Positions 1 through 8,150 of a stretch of 17,811 nucleotides of DNA are shown here, piece by piece. The translations under genes and the position numbers were made by a program. Source of the DNA: Flavobacteriaceae bacterium (GTDB lineage Bacteria > Bacteroidota > Bacteroidia > Flavobacteriales > Flavobacteriaceae); NCBI GenBank assembly GCA_947461915.1, contig CANHNG010000006.1:1-17811 (forward strand), in the 5' to 3' direction. Numbering within the stretch: the first letter of the stretch is position 1; every line of letters starts with the position of its first letter. The notes under the pieces were generated by a model. It was not told the origin of the DNA. It saw nothing but the letters and a program-made list of their open reading frames with translations, and ran no database searches.

Positions 1-90
1 ACTAGTTTCCAGTAATATAAAAAAAACAGGGCCAATCATAAAACTTAAAAAAATTCCCCAAGGAATTCCGGATAAAATGTCGTTTATCAT
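1..90 (-). CDS. LysE-family exporter, N-terminal fragment (runs off window)
   Basis: The reverse strand from position 90 gives an open frame of 30 codons starting MINDILSGIPWGIFLSF and continuing MIGPVFFILLETS to the window edge. The hydrophobic stretch with the FMIGPVFFILLE pattern is what I know from the first membrane helix of flavobacterial LysE/RhtB-type translocators, inner-membrane exporters of amino acids or similar small molecules. The gene begins only 18 bp after the rnr stop codon on the same strand, so it is probably cotranscribed with rnr. The substrate cannot be told from this fragment. The family call rests on one helix and on memory of the family, so it is moderately sure. Confidence 0.7.
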   Translation of the reverse strand, partial: MINDILSGIPWGIFLSFMIGPVFFILLETS

Positions 91-108
91 TTTTACTTTA
101 TTCTAAGT

Positions 109-2289
109 TTAAACGTTTCTTCTTATAAAATTAAAATCCAATTGTTTTTTAACCAAATCAGCATTTTTAACTTTAACGTAAATTTCGTCTCCCAATTGCA
201 ACAAAGCTTTTGTAGTAGCCCCAACAAGAGCGTATTGTTTTTCGTCAAAAGTATAATAATCGTCTTTTATTTCCCGGATTCTTACCATTCCCTCACATTT
301 ATTTTCGATAATTTCAACAAAAATTCCCCATTCCGTCACACCAGAAATTACACCCAAAAATTCCTGATCGTTGTGGTTCTGCATGTATTTTACCTGCATA
401 TATTTGATCGAATCACGTTCGGCATTCGTCGCTAAACCTTCCATTGTGGAAGAATGCAAACATTTTGCTTCGTACTTTTCTTCATCCACTGACTTTCCTC
501 CGTCAAGATAATGTTGCAATAATCGATGCACCATGACATCAGGATAACGACGAATTGGCGAAGTAAAATGACTGTAATAATCAAAAGCTAATCCATAATG
601 TCCAATATTGTCCGTCGAATATTTGGCTTTACTCATTGTTCTAATAGCCAGAGTATCAATTAAATTTTGCTCTTTTTTACCCGAAACTTCATTTAATAAA
701 GCGTTCAACGATTTGGAAATATCCCCTTTATTTCTAAAATCTATCTTGTAACCAAATTTAGAAATTACGGTTTGCATCGCAATTAACTTATCTTCATTAG
801 GTTCGTCGTGAATACGGTAAATGAAAGTTTTCTTTTGTTTTCCAATGTATTCAGCTACTTTTTTATTGGCCAAAAGCATAAATTCTTCAATCAAATGATT
901 GGCATCTTTTGATATTTTAAAATAAACTCCTTCTGGTTCTCCTTCATTATCTAAATTGAATTTTACTTCCACTTTATCAAATGAAATGGCGCCATTATTC
1001 ATTCTCTCTCTTCTAAAAATCTTAGCTAATTGGTCTAGTTTTAAAGTGGCTGCAACAATTTCTGAAGGAACTTGATAGGATTTTGCTGTAATTGAAATTT
1101 CATCGGGAATTATATCCCCCTTAGTTTCTAAAATATGTTGCGTTTCTTCATATGAAAATCGTTGGTCAGAAAAAATTACTGTTCTTCCAAACCATTGGTT
1201 AACAACCTGTGTTTTTTCCGTTATTTCAAATACTGCTGAAAAAGTATATTTTTCTTCTCTTGGTCTTAATGAACAAGCAAAATTAGATAAAACTTCAGGT
1301 AACATTGGTACCACTCTATCCACTAAATATACAGAAGTAGCTCTTTGGTAGGCTTCATCATCCAGGATTGTACCTTCTTGTAGATAATGAGACACGTCAG
1401 CAATATGAATACCTATTTCGTAATTTCCATTTTCTAATTTTTTGAAAGACAAAGCATCATCAAAATCTTTGGCATCTTTTGGATCAATCGTGAAAGTCAA
1501 AGTATCGCGCATATCACGACGTTTTTTTATCTCAGCCTCATTGATTGTTGTATCTATTTTCTGGGCATAAACTTCAACTTCGACTGGAAATTCTGCCGGT
1601 AAACCGTATTCTGCTAAAATTGCGTGGATTTCTGTATCATGTTCTCCTGGTTTTCCAAGCACTTTTATTACTGCTCCAAAAGGGCTATCGGCTCTTTTTG
1701 GCCAATCTTCGATATGAACCAGTACTACATCGCCTTGTTCTGCTTCCCCTAATTTATCTTTTGGAATAAAAATATCAGTATACATTTTTGGATTGGCGGT
1801 AGAAACAAAAGCAAAGTTCTTTTGGATATCTATTACACCCACAAAATCTGTTTTTTTTCTTTCTATAACTTCAATAACTTCTCCTTCAGGCCTTCTTCCT
1901 TTTCTTCGGTTATAAACATAGACTTTTACAGTATCTTTATCTAAAGCTCGGTTTAAATTATTAGTTGGAATAAAAACGTCCTCTTCTAATTCCGGACAAA
2001 CAAAATAGGCTGTTTTTCGGCCCGTCATATCGATAGTTCCTTCGTAATAATCTTGACTGATAGCTTTGACAAAATATTTACCAGGTTCCGTTTCATTTAT
2101 TTTTTTTTTTGAAGCCAGAATTTTTAAATCCCTAATAATTTCATTTCTACTTTTAGTGTCGTCCACTTCTAAAATGGCCGCTATTTGCTTATAGTTAAAT
2201 GCTTTATTGGCATTTTGAGCTAATATTTTTATAATTTTTTCAGAGAAATCTTTTTCTTTTTTTGCCGGCTTTCTTACATTTTTACTCAT
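109..2289 (-). CDS. rnr: Ribonuclease R (3'-5' exoribonuclease, RNB family)
   Basis: A 726-residue cytoplasmic enzyme that degrades RNA processively from the 3' end, including structured RNA. Domains in order: a winged-helix-like N-terminus (about 14-75), two cold-shock/OB folds (about 83-240), and the RNB catalytic domain. The RNB metal-binding motif IDPKDAKDFDDAL lies at 268-280, with IHIADVSHYL just after it and SPIRRYPD further on. A C-terminal S1 domain starts near 643 (EFLGVISGVTEWGIFVEI). The protein ends right after S1, without the lysine-rich tail of E. coli RNase R. The start ATG at 2289 gives MSKNVRKPAKKEKDF, a basic N-terminus usual for this group. No strong promoter is visible, but a 7/8 match to TAnnTTTG lies at 2309-2316 on this strand. 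Codons 60-63 contain an 11-nt A run. The gene is followed closely by a LysE-type gene. Confidence 0.96.
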   Translation of the reverse strand: MSKNVRKPAKKEKDFSEKIIKILAQNANKAFNYKQIAAILEVDDTKSRNEIIRDLKILASKKKINETEPGKYFVKAISQDYYEGTIDMTGRKTAYFVCPELEEDVFIPTNNLNRALDKDTVKVYVYNRRKGRRPEGEVIEVIERKKTDFVGVIDIQKNFAFVSTANPKMYTDIFIPKDKLGEAEQGDVVLVHIEDWPKRADSPFGAVIKVLGKPGEHDTEIHAILAEYGLPAEFPVEVEVYAQKIDTTINEAEIKKRRDMRDTLTFTIDPKDAKDFDDALSFKKLENGNYEIGIHIADVSHYLQEGTILDDEAYQRATSVYLVDRVVPMLPEVLSNFACSLRPREEKYTFSAVFEITEKTQVVNQWFGRTVIFSDQRFSYEETQHILETKGDIIPDEISITAKSYQVPSEIVAATLKLDQLAKIFRRERMNNGAISFDKVEVKFNLDNEGEPEGVYFKISKDANHLIEEFMLLANKKVAEYIGKQKKTFIYRIHDEPNEDKLIAMQTVISKFGYKIDFRNKGDISKSLNALLNEVSGKKEQNLIDTLAIRTMSKAKYSTDNIGHYGLAFDYYSHFTSPIRRYPDVMVHRLLQHYLDGGKSVDEEKYEAKCLHSSTMEGLATNAERDSIKYMQVKYMQNHNDQEFLGVISGVTEWGIFVEIIENKCEGMVRIREIKDDYYTFDEKQYALVGATTKALLQLGDEIYVKVKNADLVKKQLDFNFIRRNV
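2100..2110 (-). repeat. 11-nt homopolymer A run inside rnr
   Basis: The plus strand shows eleven consecutive T residues, read as A on the rnr coding strand at codons 60-63 (Ser-Lys-Lys-Lys-Ile). Mononucleotide runs of this length are prone to replication and transcription slippage. A change of one base here would truncate RNase R near its N-terminus. In this sequence the frame is intact. Confidence 0.9.
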
Positions 2290-3105
2290 AAATATTTTCT
2301 TAAAGGCCTAAAATTACGAAATAGTATTCAGTGTTCGTATCTATATTCTAGTTTAAAAAAATAATAACTTTATAAAAAGCTTGGATTCAACTTATAAATA
2401 CAACTTTCAAGAAACGAGTTGTAAGGATATAAACTATTTTTATTTCTATGTCTTAGGCTAATTGAAAAAATTATTCTAAATTATTTCTAAAGTTGTCAAC
2501 ATCTATTAAAAACAACAAAAAGAAAAAGGAAATTTAATTTAATCTTTAATGGTTATTATATCATGTTAATAGCTAGAATAAGTTTATTCAAAAAATTATG
2601 ATTTTACAATTAAATGATTTTATACTATTTTATCAACATAGTTATATTGAATTAAATCATTCATTTTAAAGACATTTTAAAAAATGGTTAACAGTTGTTA
2701 ATAATTAAAAAAATAGTTGTTTTGTAAATAAGTTACTTTTAATTTTTTGTTCATAAGAGGGTATTTTATAGCTATAACTATTATATAAATACATCAAACT
2801 AAATTTGTTTTTTTCATCCCCGTTTTGGATTACATTTTTATCCAATACAAATCATAAATAGTTCTAATTTTCTATCTAAACTTATAAACATTCTATGTTA
2901 ATTTAACGTTAACTGATTATCAATTGATTGTAAAATTCTATTAACATCGCTTTTATTCAAATAATTTTAGGCATCTATTTTTAAAATTTTATTTCATTGC
3001 GAATAGAGAATATTAAAACTAGGAAGGTAATATTTTAATAGGATATAATAAAAAAACAAACAATTCTTTACCTAAATTTGCGAAACACAATTCAATAAAA
3101 ACATC
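2290..3105. other. Long A+T-rich gap between divergent rnr and rpiB
   Basis: This 816-base stretch holds no open frame I would call a gene and no tRNA or rRNA. Counted lines inside it have about 18% G+C, against roughly 35-40% in the flanking genes. It contains a TTAACA-gt-TGTTAA inverted repeat (2688-2701), the perfect palindromes TTAACGTTAA (2903-2912) and ATCAATTGAT (2919-2928), and two near-identical 12-mers (2608-2619 and 2650-2661, one mismatch). There are also loose DnaA-box-like words: TTATCAACA at 2630-2638 and TTATCCAAT at 2838-2846. A TAAATTTG element also lies at 2800-2807 with no gene close behind it. In DNA this A+T-rich, such short palindromes can arise by chance. The gap presumably carries the promoters of rnr and rpiB. 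Confidence 0.6.
3073..3080 (+). promoter_or_regulatory. Putative -7 promoter element of rpiB-tex
   Basis: TAAATTTG matches the Bacteroidetes/Flavobacterium -7 consensus TAnnTTTG exactly and is followed by C, as is often seen. It lies 25 bp before the rpiB ATG, implying a short leader of about 20 nt. I see no convincing TTG -33 element at the expected distance. Confidence 0.55.
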
Positions 3106-3534
3106 ATGAAAATATCCATAGGAAACGATCACGCAGGACCAGAGTATAAAAAAGCAATCGTTCAATTTTTAGAATCAAAAGGTCATCAAGTAACTAATTA
3201 CGGAACTGACAATGCTGAAAGTGTTGATTACCCTGACTTTGGTCACGCTGTTGCCAAAGATGTGTCTGAAGGAAAAGCTGATTTTGGAATTGTAATTTGT
3301 GGTTCAGGAAATGGAATTGCCATGACTGTAAATAAATACCCAAAAGTTCGCGCAGGTCTTTGTTGGATGAAAGAAATCGCCATCTTGACGCGTCAACATA
3401 ACAACGCAAATATTATGAGTATTCCTGCGCGTTACACTTCATTACCACAAGCTGTAGAAATGGTGGATGCCTTCCTGAATACCGAATTCGAAGGAGGAAG
3501 ACATCAAACACGAGTGGATAAAATTAGTTGTTAA
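3106..3534 (+). CDS. rpiB: Ribose-5-phosphate isomerase B
   Basis: A 142-residue cytoplasmic enzyme of the LacAB/RpiB family that interconverts ribose 5-phosphate and ribulose 5-phosphate in the non-oxidative pentose phosphate pathway. The length is normal for the family. Visible signatures are the N-terminal NDHAG (residues 7-11), the CGSGNGIAM loop with the catalytic-type cysteine, RQHNNANIMS with the conserved histidine and asparagines, and the C-terminal GGRHQTRVDKI phosphate-binding segment. E. coli RpiB has CGTG in the loop, so Ser replaces Thr here, which I regard as an ordinary variant. The ATG at 3106 is the only sensible start. tex follows after 26 bp on the same strand, so the two are probably cotranscribed. 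Confidence 0.95.
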   Translation: MKISIGNDHAGPEYKKAIVQFLESKGHQVTNYGTDNAESVDYPDFGHAVAKDVSEGKADFGIVICGSGNGIAMTVNKYPKVRAGLCWMKEIAILTRQHNNANIMSIPARYTSLPQAVEMVDAFLNTEFEGGRHQTRVDKISC

Positions 3535-3560
3535 TTGACGGAATATGATTTTATAAAATA

Positions 3561-5687
3561 ATGACCAACATACAATTCATCTCCAAAACTGTTGCCACCG
3601 CCACTTTAAATATTCAAAATACGGTTCAATTATTACAAGAAGACTGCACGATTCCCTTTATTTCCCGGTATCGAAAAGACAAAACCGGTAATCTTGACGA
3701 AGTTCAAATCGAACAAATTGCCAAACTCCAAAAGGATTACGAAATCATCGTAAAAAGAAAAGAAGCCATTTTAAAATCGATTCAAGAACAAAATGCTTTG
3801 ACGCCCGATTTGGATAAAAAAATCCAACAAAGTTTCGATTTACAGGAATTGGAAGATTTTTATTTACCATTTAAAAAGAAGAAAAAAACACGTGCCGACG
3901 TCGCTCGTGAAAATGGATTGGAACCCTTGGCCAAAATCATTATGGCTCAAAATAATGACGATGTAGATTTTATCGCTTCGAAATATTTAAACGAAAATGT
4001 GGTTAATGAAGATCTTGCTTTGCAAGGAGCACGAGATATTATTGCCGAATGGATTAACGAGAACATTTATGTTCGTAAACAATTGAGAAGACTTTTTCAA
4101 CGAAAAGCAATCATCACAACCAAAGTGGTAAAAACCAAAAAAGACGATCAAGAGGCCCAAAAATTCAACCAATATTTCGATTGGTCAGAACCTTTGACCA
4201 AAGCGCCATCACATCGGTTGTTGGCAATGCTTCGTGCCGAAAACGAAGGTTTCATCAAGTTTAAAGTAGAAGTTGATATTGAAGAAGCCTATGATATTAT
4301 TGACCAATTGGTTTTAAAAAGTCAAAACGCAACCACGTCACACCTACAATTGGCTATCGAAGACAGTTATAAAAGATTGCTGAATCCCGCTATTTCAAAT
4401 GAAGCTTTGCAAGAAGCAAAAGCCAAAGCTGATGCCAATTCCATTCAAGTTTTTGCTAATAATTTAGGTCAATTATTGTTGGCACCCCCTTTGGGTGAAA
4501 AACGAATTTTGGCAATTGATCCCGGATTTCGTTCCGGTTGTAAAGTAGTTTGCCTGGATGAAAAAGGCGATTTGCTCTACAATGAAACTATTTATCCTCA
4601 TGCGCCACAGAACGAAACCGCCATGGCGATGAAAAAAATACGTTCGATGGTGAATGCCTATCAAATTGATGCGATTTCCATCGGAAACGGAACGGCTTCG
4701 AGAGAAACCGAATTTTTTATTAAGAAAATTGCTTTTGACAAACCAGTTCAGGTTTTTATAGTTTCCGAAGCTGGCGCTTCGGTTTATTCCGCTTCGAAAA
4801 TAGCAAGGGAAGAATTTCCAAATTATGATGTGACGGTTCGTGGTTCGGTTTCCATCGGAAGACGATTGTCGGACCCTTTGGCCGAATTGGTAAAAATTGA
4901 TCCGAAAGCCATTGGCGTAGGCCAATACCAGCACGATGTAGACCAGACCAAACTCAAAGTAGAACTAGACAATACGGTAATTCGTTGCGTGAATTCCGTT
5001 GGAATCAACATCAATACGGCTAGCAAACATTTGTTGAGTTATGTAAGTGGAATAGGGGATAAGCTAGCTGAAAACATCGTACAATATCGTTCGGAAAACG
5101 GTCCTTTTGAAGATCGAAAACAACTCAAAAAAGTGCCGCGTTTGGGTGAAAAAGCCTATCAACAAGGCGTTGCTTTTATCCGTATTTCGAATGCCAAAAA
5201 CCCGTTAGATAATTCTGCCGTTCATCCGGAAGCATATGCTATTGTCGAGAAAATGGCCAAAGATTTGAAACTTTCGGTGAATGATTTGATTGCCAATAAG
5301 GAAAAAACAGCCTTAATCAAACCAGAAAATTATGTTACGCCCGAAATAGGAATATTGGGTTTGAAAGACATCATTAAAGAACTCGAAAAACCAGGATTAG
5401 ATCCCAGAAAATCAGCTAAAGTTTTCGAATTTGACCCCAATGTAAAAACAATAAAAGATCTTCGAACAGGAATGATTTTACCTGGAATTGTAAACAATAT
5501 TACCAACTTTGGCTGCTTTGTAGATATTGGTTTGAAAGAAAGTGGTTTGGTTCACATTTCCCAACTCAAAGCCGGTTTTGTGACCGACGTTAACGAAGTG
5601 GTGAAACTACACCAACACGTTGAGGTTAAAATCACTGAGGTTGATGAGGATCGAAAACGGATTCAATTGAGTATGGTTTTAAATTAA
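3561..5687 (+). CDS. tex: Tex family RNA-binding protein (YhgF-like transcription accessory protein)
   Basis: A 708-residue cytoplasmic nucleic-acid-binding protein, close to the usual length of Tex (about 700-780). Domains in order: a helical Tex N-terminus (about 1-190) with the conserved TIPFISRYRKDKTGNLDE, and a YqgF/RNase-H-like domain beginning near 315 (ILAIDPGFRSGCK, then ISIGNGTASRETE). After these come helix-hairpin-helix motifs (VGININTASKHLLSYVSGIG and ENGPFEDRKQLKKVPRLG) and a C-terminal S1 domain from about 634 (LRTGMILPGIVNNITNFGCF) to the end. Tex proteins are linked to transcription fidelity and RNA handling; the exact role in Bacteroidetes is not settled. Like rnr across the gap, it ends in an S1 domain. 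It follows rpiB by 26 bp and converges with tatA. Confidence 0.95.
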   Translation: MTNIQFISKTVATATLNIQNTVQLLQEDCTIPFISRYRKDKTGNLDEVQIEQIAKLQKDYEIIVKRKEAILKSIQEQNALTPDLDKKIQQSFDLQELEDFYLPFKKKKKTRADVARENGLEPLAKIIMAQNNDDVDFIASKYLNENVVNEDLALQGARDIIAEWINENIYVRKQLRRLFQRKAIITTKVVKTKKDDQEAQKFNQYFDWSEPLTKAPSHRLLAMLRAENEGFIKFKVEVDIEEAYDIIDQLVLKSQNATTSHLQLAIEDSYKRLLNPAISNEALQEAKAKADANSIQVFANNLGQLLLAPPLGEKRILAIDPGFRSGCKVVCLDEKGDLLYNETIYPHAPQNETAMAMKKIRSMVNAYQIDAISIGNGTASRETEFFIKKIAFDKPVQVFIVSEAGASVYSASKIAREEFPNYDVTVRGSVSIGRRLSDPLAELVKIDPKAIGVGQYQHDVDQTKLKVELDNTVIRCVNSVGININTASKHLLSYVSGIGDKLAENIVQYRSENGPFEDRKQLKKVPRLGEKAYQQGVAFIRISNAKNPLDNSAVHPEAYAIVEKMAKDLKLSVNDLIANKEKTALIKPENYVTPEIGILGLKDIIKELEKPGLDPRKSAKVFEFDPNVKTIKDLRTGMILPGIVNNITNFGCFVDIGLKESGLVHISQLKAGFVTDVNEVVKLHQHVEVKITEVDEDRKRIQLSMVLN

Positions 5688-5690
5688 AAA

Positions 5691-5727
5691 TCCAAATTCC
5701 AAGTACAAAAATTGCTCGGAATTTGGA
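5691..5727. terminator. Inverted repeat between convergent tex and tatA, possible bidirectional terminator
   Basis: TCCAAATTCC at 5691-5700 and GGAATTTGGA at 5718-5727 are exact reverse complements, giving a 10-bp stem with a 17-nt loop. The repeat begins three bases after the tex stop codon (5687) and ends 28 bp short of the tatA stop on the other strand. A-rich bases precede it and a short T run follows it, so it could end transcripts from both sides. The loop is long for an intrinsic terminator, which lowers confidence. Confidence 0.5.
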
Positions 5728-5755
5728 ATATTTTACCATCGAAATGTCAAGAAAT

Positions 5756-5932
5756 TTATTCTTTCGTTTCTTCTTCTTTTTTGTTAGCAGGTTGGTCGTC
5801 CTTAGCAGCGTTTTTAAATTCTTTAACTCCACTACCCAAACCTTTCATTAATTCTGGAATTTTTTTACCTCCAAAAAGTAATAAAACTATCGCTAAAATA
5901 ACAAGGATTTCCGTTACACCTAAATTTCCCAT
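5756..5932 (-). CDS. tatA: Sec-independent protein translocase TatA/E-type subunit
   Basis: A 58-residue single-span inner-membrane protein of the twin-arginine translocation system, which carries folded proteins across the membrane. It has the classic TatA layout: a short N-terminus, one hydrophobic helix ([14 protein letters not shown], about 7-20), the hinge [16 protein letters not shown] (20-35), an amphipathic helix (VKEFKNAAK), and an acidic-basic tail. The conserved Phe-Gly at the end of the helix and KKIPEL after it make this call firm despite the small size. The ATG at 5932 gives a family-typical N-terminus ([10 protein letters not shown]). No tatC or tatB lies nearby, which is common in Bacteroidetes. 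The tail is shorter than in proteobacterial TatA. Confidence 0.93.
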   Translation of the reverse strand: MGNLGVTEILVILAIVLLLFGGKKIPELMKGLGSGVKEFKNAAKDDQPANKKEEETKE

Positions 5933-5979
5933 GATTAAAATAATTTATTGCCGAAGCAAATTTGTAATAAAACTATAGG

Positions 5980-5987
5980 CAAAGGTA
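5980..5987 (-). promoter_or_regulatory. Putative -7 promoter element of tatA
   Basis: Read on the minus strand, this is TACCTTTG, a perfect match to TAnnTTTG, 47 bp upstream of the tatA start. A TTG lies at 6000-6002 on the same strand, but at 12 nt the spacing is shorter than the usual 17-23 nt, so only the -7 element is supported. Confidence 0.5.
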
Positions 5988-6113
5988 TATAGAAATACTC
6001 AACATAAATTAATATTACCTTAATTATTTAGGTTCAGAAAGGTTAAAAATTTCGTAAAATATTCGATTTTAATTAAGCCGACAATAAAAAAGACTGATCA
6101 TTGCATTAATTAT

Positions 6114-6121
6114 TATATTTG
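6114..6121 (+). promoter_or_regulatory. Putative -7 promoter element of the anchor protein-GH3 pair
   Basis: TATATTTG matches TAnnTTTG exactly and lies 17 bp before the ATG at 6139, implying a leader of about 10 nt. A TTG occurs at 6101-6103, too close to serve as a normal -33 element. It is the only good promoter candidate in the gap that separates this pair from divergently transcribed tatA. Confidence 0.5.
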
Positions 6122-6138
6122 TAATATAAACTCGAAAT

Positions 6139-6645
6139 ATGTCTGAAAAGAGGCTCGAAAGAAAAAAACTCCTTAACAAATTATTCTTAAAAAACCGCCT
6201 GGTTATTTTAAATGAGGATACTTTTGAGGAAATTTTTTCCTTCAAATTAAACCTAATGAATGTATTTGTGATGGCTACCCTTGGTGCCATATTATTGATT
6301 GCACTCACTACAGTTATTATTGCCTTTACGCCTTTACGTGAGTTTATACCGGGATATTCTTCTTCTAAATTAAAGAAAGATGCTACAGAATTGGCTTTAA
6401 AGTCAGATTCACTTTCTTCGGCATTAAATAAAAATGAAGCCTATATACAATCAATCCAAAAAGTGTTGACTGGAGATTTAGAATATGTAAAATTTAATAA
6501 AGACTCCATATTGGCTTCAACTGACGAGGCGCCCTCTAAAGTTAATCTGTCACCATCAAACGAAGAATTGAAATTGAGAGAACAGGTGGCAAAAGAGGAA
6601 GACCGTCATACTATTTCGAAAGGGAAGAGGCAAAAAAGAAAATAA
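6139..6645 (+). CDS. Membrane-anchored coiled-coil protein resembling the N-terminus of M23 peptidases; peptidase domain absent
   Basis: A 168-residue protein with a basic cytoplasmic N-terminus and the segment RLVILNEDTFEEIFSFKLNL (about 20-39). One membrane helix follows (about 42-64) and then PLREFIPGYSS. A predicted coiled coil (about 78-112) leads into a charged tail ending SKGKRQKRK. From memory, this N-terminal layout matches flavobacterial M23/LytM-type metallopeptidases of about 300 residues, whose catalytic domain with HxxxD and HxH zinc motifs lies after the coiled coil. None of those motifs occurs here or in the other frames before the next gene, which begins at the base right after this stop codon. 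The catalytic domain therefore seems to have been lost, or this is a short relative with a purely structural role in the envelope. The frame is intact, so I list it as coding. Confidence 0.7.
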   Translation: MSEKRLERKKLLNKLFLKNRLVILNEDTFEEIFSFKLNLMNVFVMATLGAILLIALTTVIIAFTPLREFIPGYSSSKLKKDATELALKSDSLSSALNKNEAYIQSIQKVLTGDLEYVKFNKDSILASTDEAPSKVNLSPSNEELKLREQVAKEEDRHTISKGKRQKRK

Positions 6646-8145
6646 ATGTCCATAAAATCAATTGCAGCAAAATTTTTTGCTAAAAAAATCTATCGCAAAA
6701 CGCAATTTTGGGCAAAAAACCCAATAGCAACGCAGCGCAACGTTTTCGAAGATTTAATTCGGCAGGCAAAAAACACCCAATTTGGCATTGACCATCATTT
6801 TGACCATATAAAAACAGTTGAAGACTTTTCAATTAATGTTCCCGTTCGGGATTACGAAGATTTAAAACCCTACATTGACAAAGTGGTTAAAGGCGAGGAG
6901 AACATCCTCTGGAAAGGCAAACCGCTTTATTTTGCGAAAACTTCGGGAACCACTTCGGGAGCCAAATACATTCCGCTGACCAAGGAATCGATGCCATTTC
7001 ACATTGAAGCCGCACGAAACGCCATTCTGCATTACATTCACGAAACTGGGAACACTGATTTTGTTGACGGAAAAATGATTTTCCTTCAAGGAAGTCCAAT
7101 TTTGGAAGAAAAAAATGGAATAAAATTAGGAAGGTTGTCGGGAATTGTAGCACATTTTGTTCCAAAATATTTACAAAAAAACCGGATGCCTTCTTGGGAA
7201 ACCAATTGCATTGAAGACTGGGAAACGAAGGTGAATGCTATTGTGGAGGAAACCTTTGATCAAAACATGATGGTGATTTCTGGAATTCCATCTTGGGTGC
7301 AAATGTATTTCGAAAAATTGCATCAAAAAGGAGGGAAGCCCGTAAGCGAAATCTTCAAAAATTTTAATTTGTTTATTTATGGAGGCGTAAACTATGAGCC
7401 TTATCGTGCCAAGTTTGAAAATTTGATTGGAAGAAAAGTCGACAGCATTGAATTATTTCCGGCTTCGGAAGGCTTTTTTGCCTACCAAGATTCCCAGGCG
7501 GTAAAAGGAATGTTGCTGTTGTTGAATTCTGGAATTTTTTATGAATTTATAAAAAGTGATGAATTTTATATGCAAAACTCCAAAAGGCACACGATTGGCG
7601 AAGTCGAATTGGGAGTCAATTATGTATTGATTATTTCTACCAACGCCGGACTGTGGGGCTACAACATTGGCGATACGATTCAGTTTACGAGTCTGAAACC
7701 GTATCGAGTAATTGTGTCGGGAAGAATCAAACATTATATTTCTGCATTTGGCGAACACGTCATTGGCAAAGAAGTTGAAAGTGCTTTGCAGGAAGCCATC
7801 ATTGGAACCACTATTCGAATCAACGAATTTACTGTTGCGCCACAAATTACCCCAAAGGAAGGTTTGCCATACCACGAATGGTTCATCGAATTTGATCCCG
7901 ATGCTTCGGGAGAACCGGAAAGCATGGATGCTTTTGCAGAGGCTTTAGACAATGCCATGCGCAAACAAAATATGTATTACGATGATTTAATTGTGGGTAA
8001 TGTTTTGCGAAAAGTGGTTATTTCAAAAGTGGTTAAAAATGGTTTTCAAGACTATATGAAATCCATAGGAAAATTGGGAGGACAAAACAAAATTCCGAGA
8101 TTGAGTAATGAAAGAAATATTGTGGATTTATTAAAAAGAAAATAA
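6646..8145 (+). CDS. GH3-family acyl-adenylating enzyme (GH3 auxin-responsive promoter family)
   Basis: A 499-residue cytoplasmic protein of the ANL-like GH3 family. In plants, GH3 enzymes adenylate a carboxylic acid and join it to an amino acid; the substrate of the bacterial relatives is unknown to me. All three nucleotide-binding motifs can be read: the Ser/Thr/Gly-rich loop FAKTSGTTSGAKY (96-108), LFPASEGFFAYQ (270-281, matching plant YxxSE) and NAGLWGYNIGDTIQF (333-347, matching YRxGD). The length fits bacterial members (about 500; plant ones are about 600). The ATG directly follows the stop of the anchor protein with no gap, so translation is probably coupled. Its G+C (about 40% in a counted line) is the highest kind seen in the window. 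Family membership is firm; the reaction is inference. Confidence 0.9.
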   Translation: MSIKSIAAKFFAKKIYRKTQFWAKNPIATQRNVFEDLIRQAKNTQFGIDHHFDHIKTVEDFSINVPVRDYEDLKPYIDKVVKGEENILWKGKPLYFAKTSGTTSGAKYIPLTKESMPFHIEAARNAILHYIHETGNTDFVDGKMIFLQGSPILEEKNGIKLGRLSGIVAHFVPKYLQKNRMPSWETNCIEDWETKVNAIVEETFDQNMMVISGIPSWVQMYFEKLHQKGGKPVSEIFKNFNLFIYGGVNYEPYRAKFENLIGRKVDSIELFPASEGFFAYQDSQAVKGMLLLLNSGIFYEFIKSDEFYMQNSKRHTIGEVELGVNYVLIISTNAGLWGYNIGDTIQFTSLKPYRVIVSGRIKHYISAFGEHVIGKEVESALQEAIIGTTIRINEFTVAPQITPKEGLPYHEWFIEFDPDASGEPESMDAFAEALDNAMRKQNMYYDDLIVGNVLRKVVISKVVKNGFQDYMKSIGKLGGQNKIPRLSNERNIVDLLKRK

Positions 8146-8150
8146 AACAG

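Noticed and set aside
2688..2928. Palindromes TTAACA-gt-TGTTAA, TTAACGTTAA and ATCAATTGAT as operators
   Set aside because: In DNA of about 18% G+C such short palindromes are expected by chance, and no regulator gene lies nearby; kept only as a description of the gap.
4473..4934. 153-codon open frame on the minus strand inside tex
   Set aside because: It lies wholly opposite the well-conserved YqgF region of tex, has a Ser/Arg/Asn-rich composition without domains, and is a shadow of the coding frame.
5712..5978. 88-codon open frame on the plus strand opposite tatA
   Set aside because: The minus strand here encodes an unmistakable TatA, and the plus frame reads as its antisense.
7453..7875. 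140-codon open frame on the minus strand inside the GH3 gene
   Set aside because: It is opposite the conserved GH3 motifs and shows no family features; a shadow frame.
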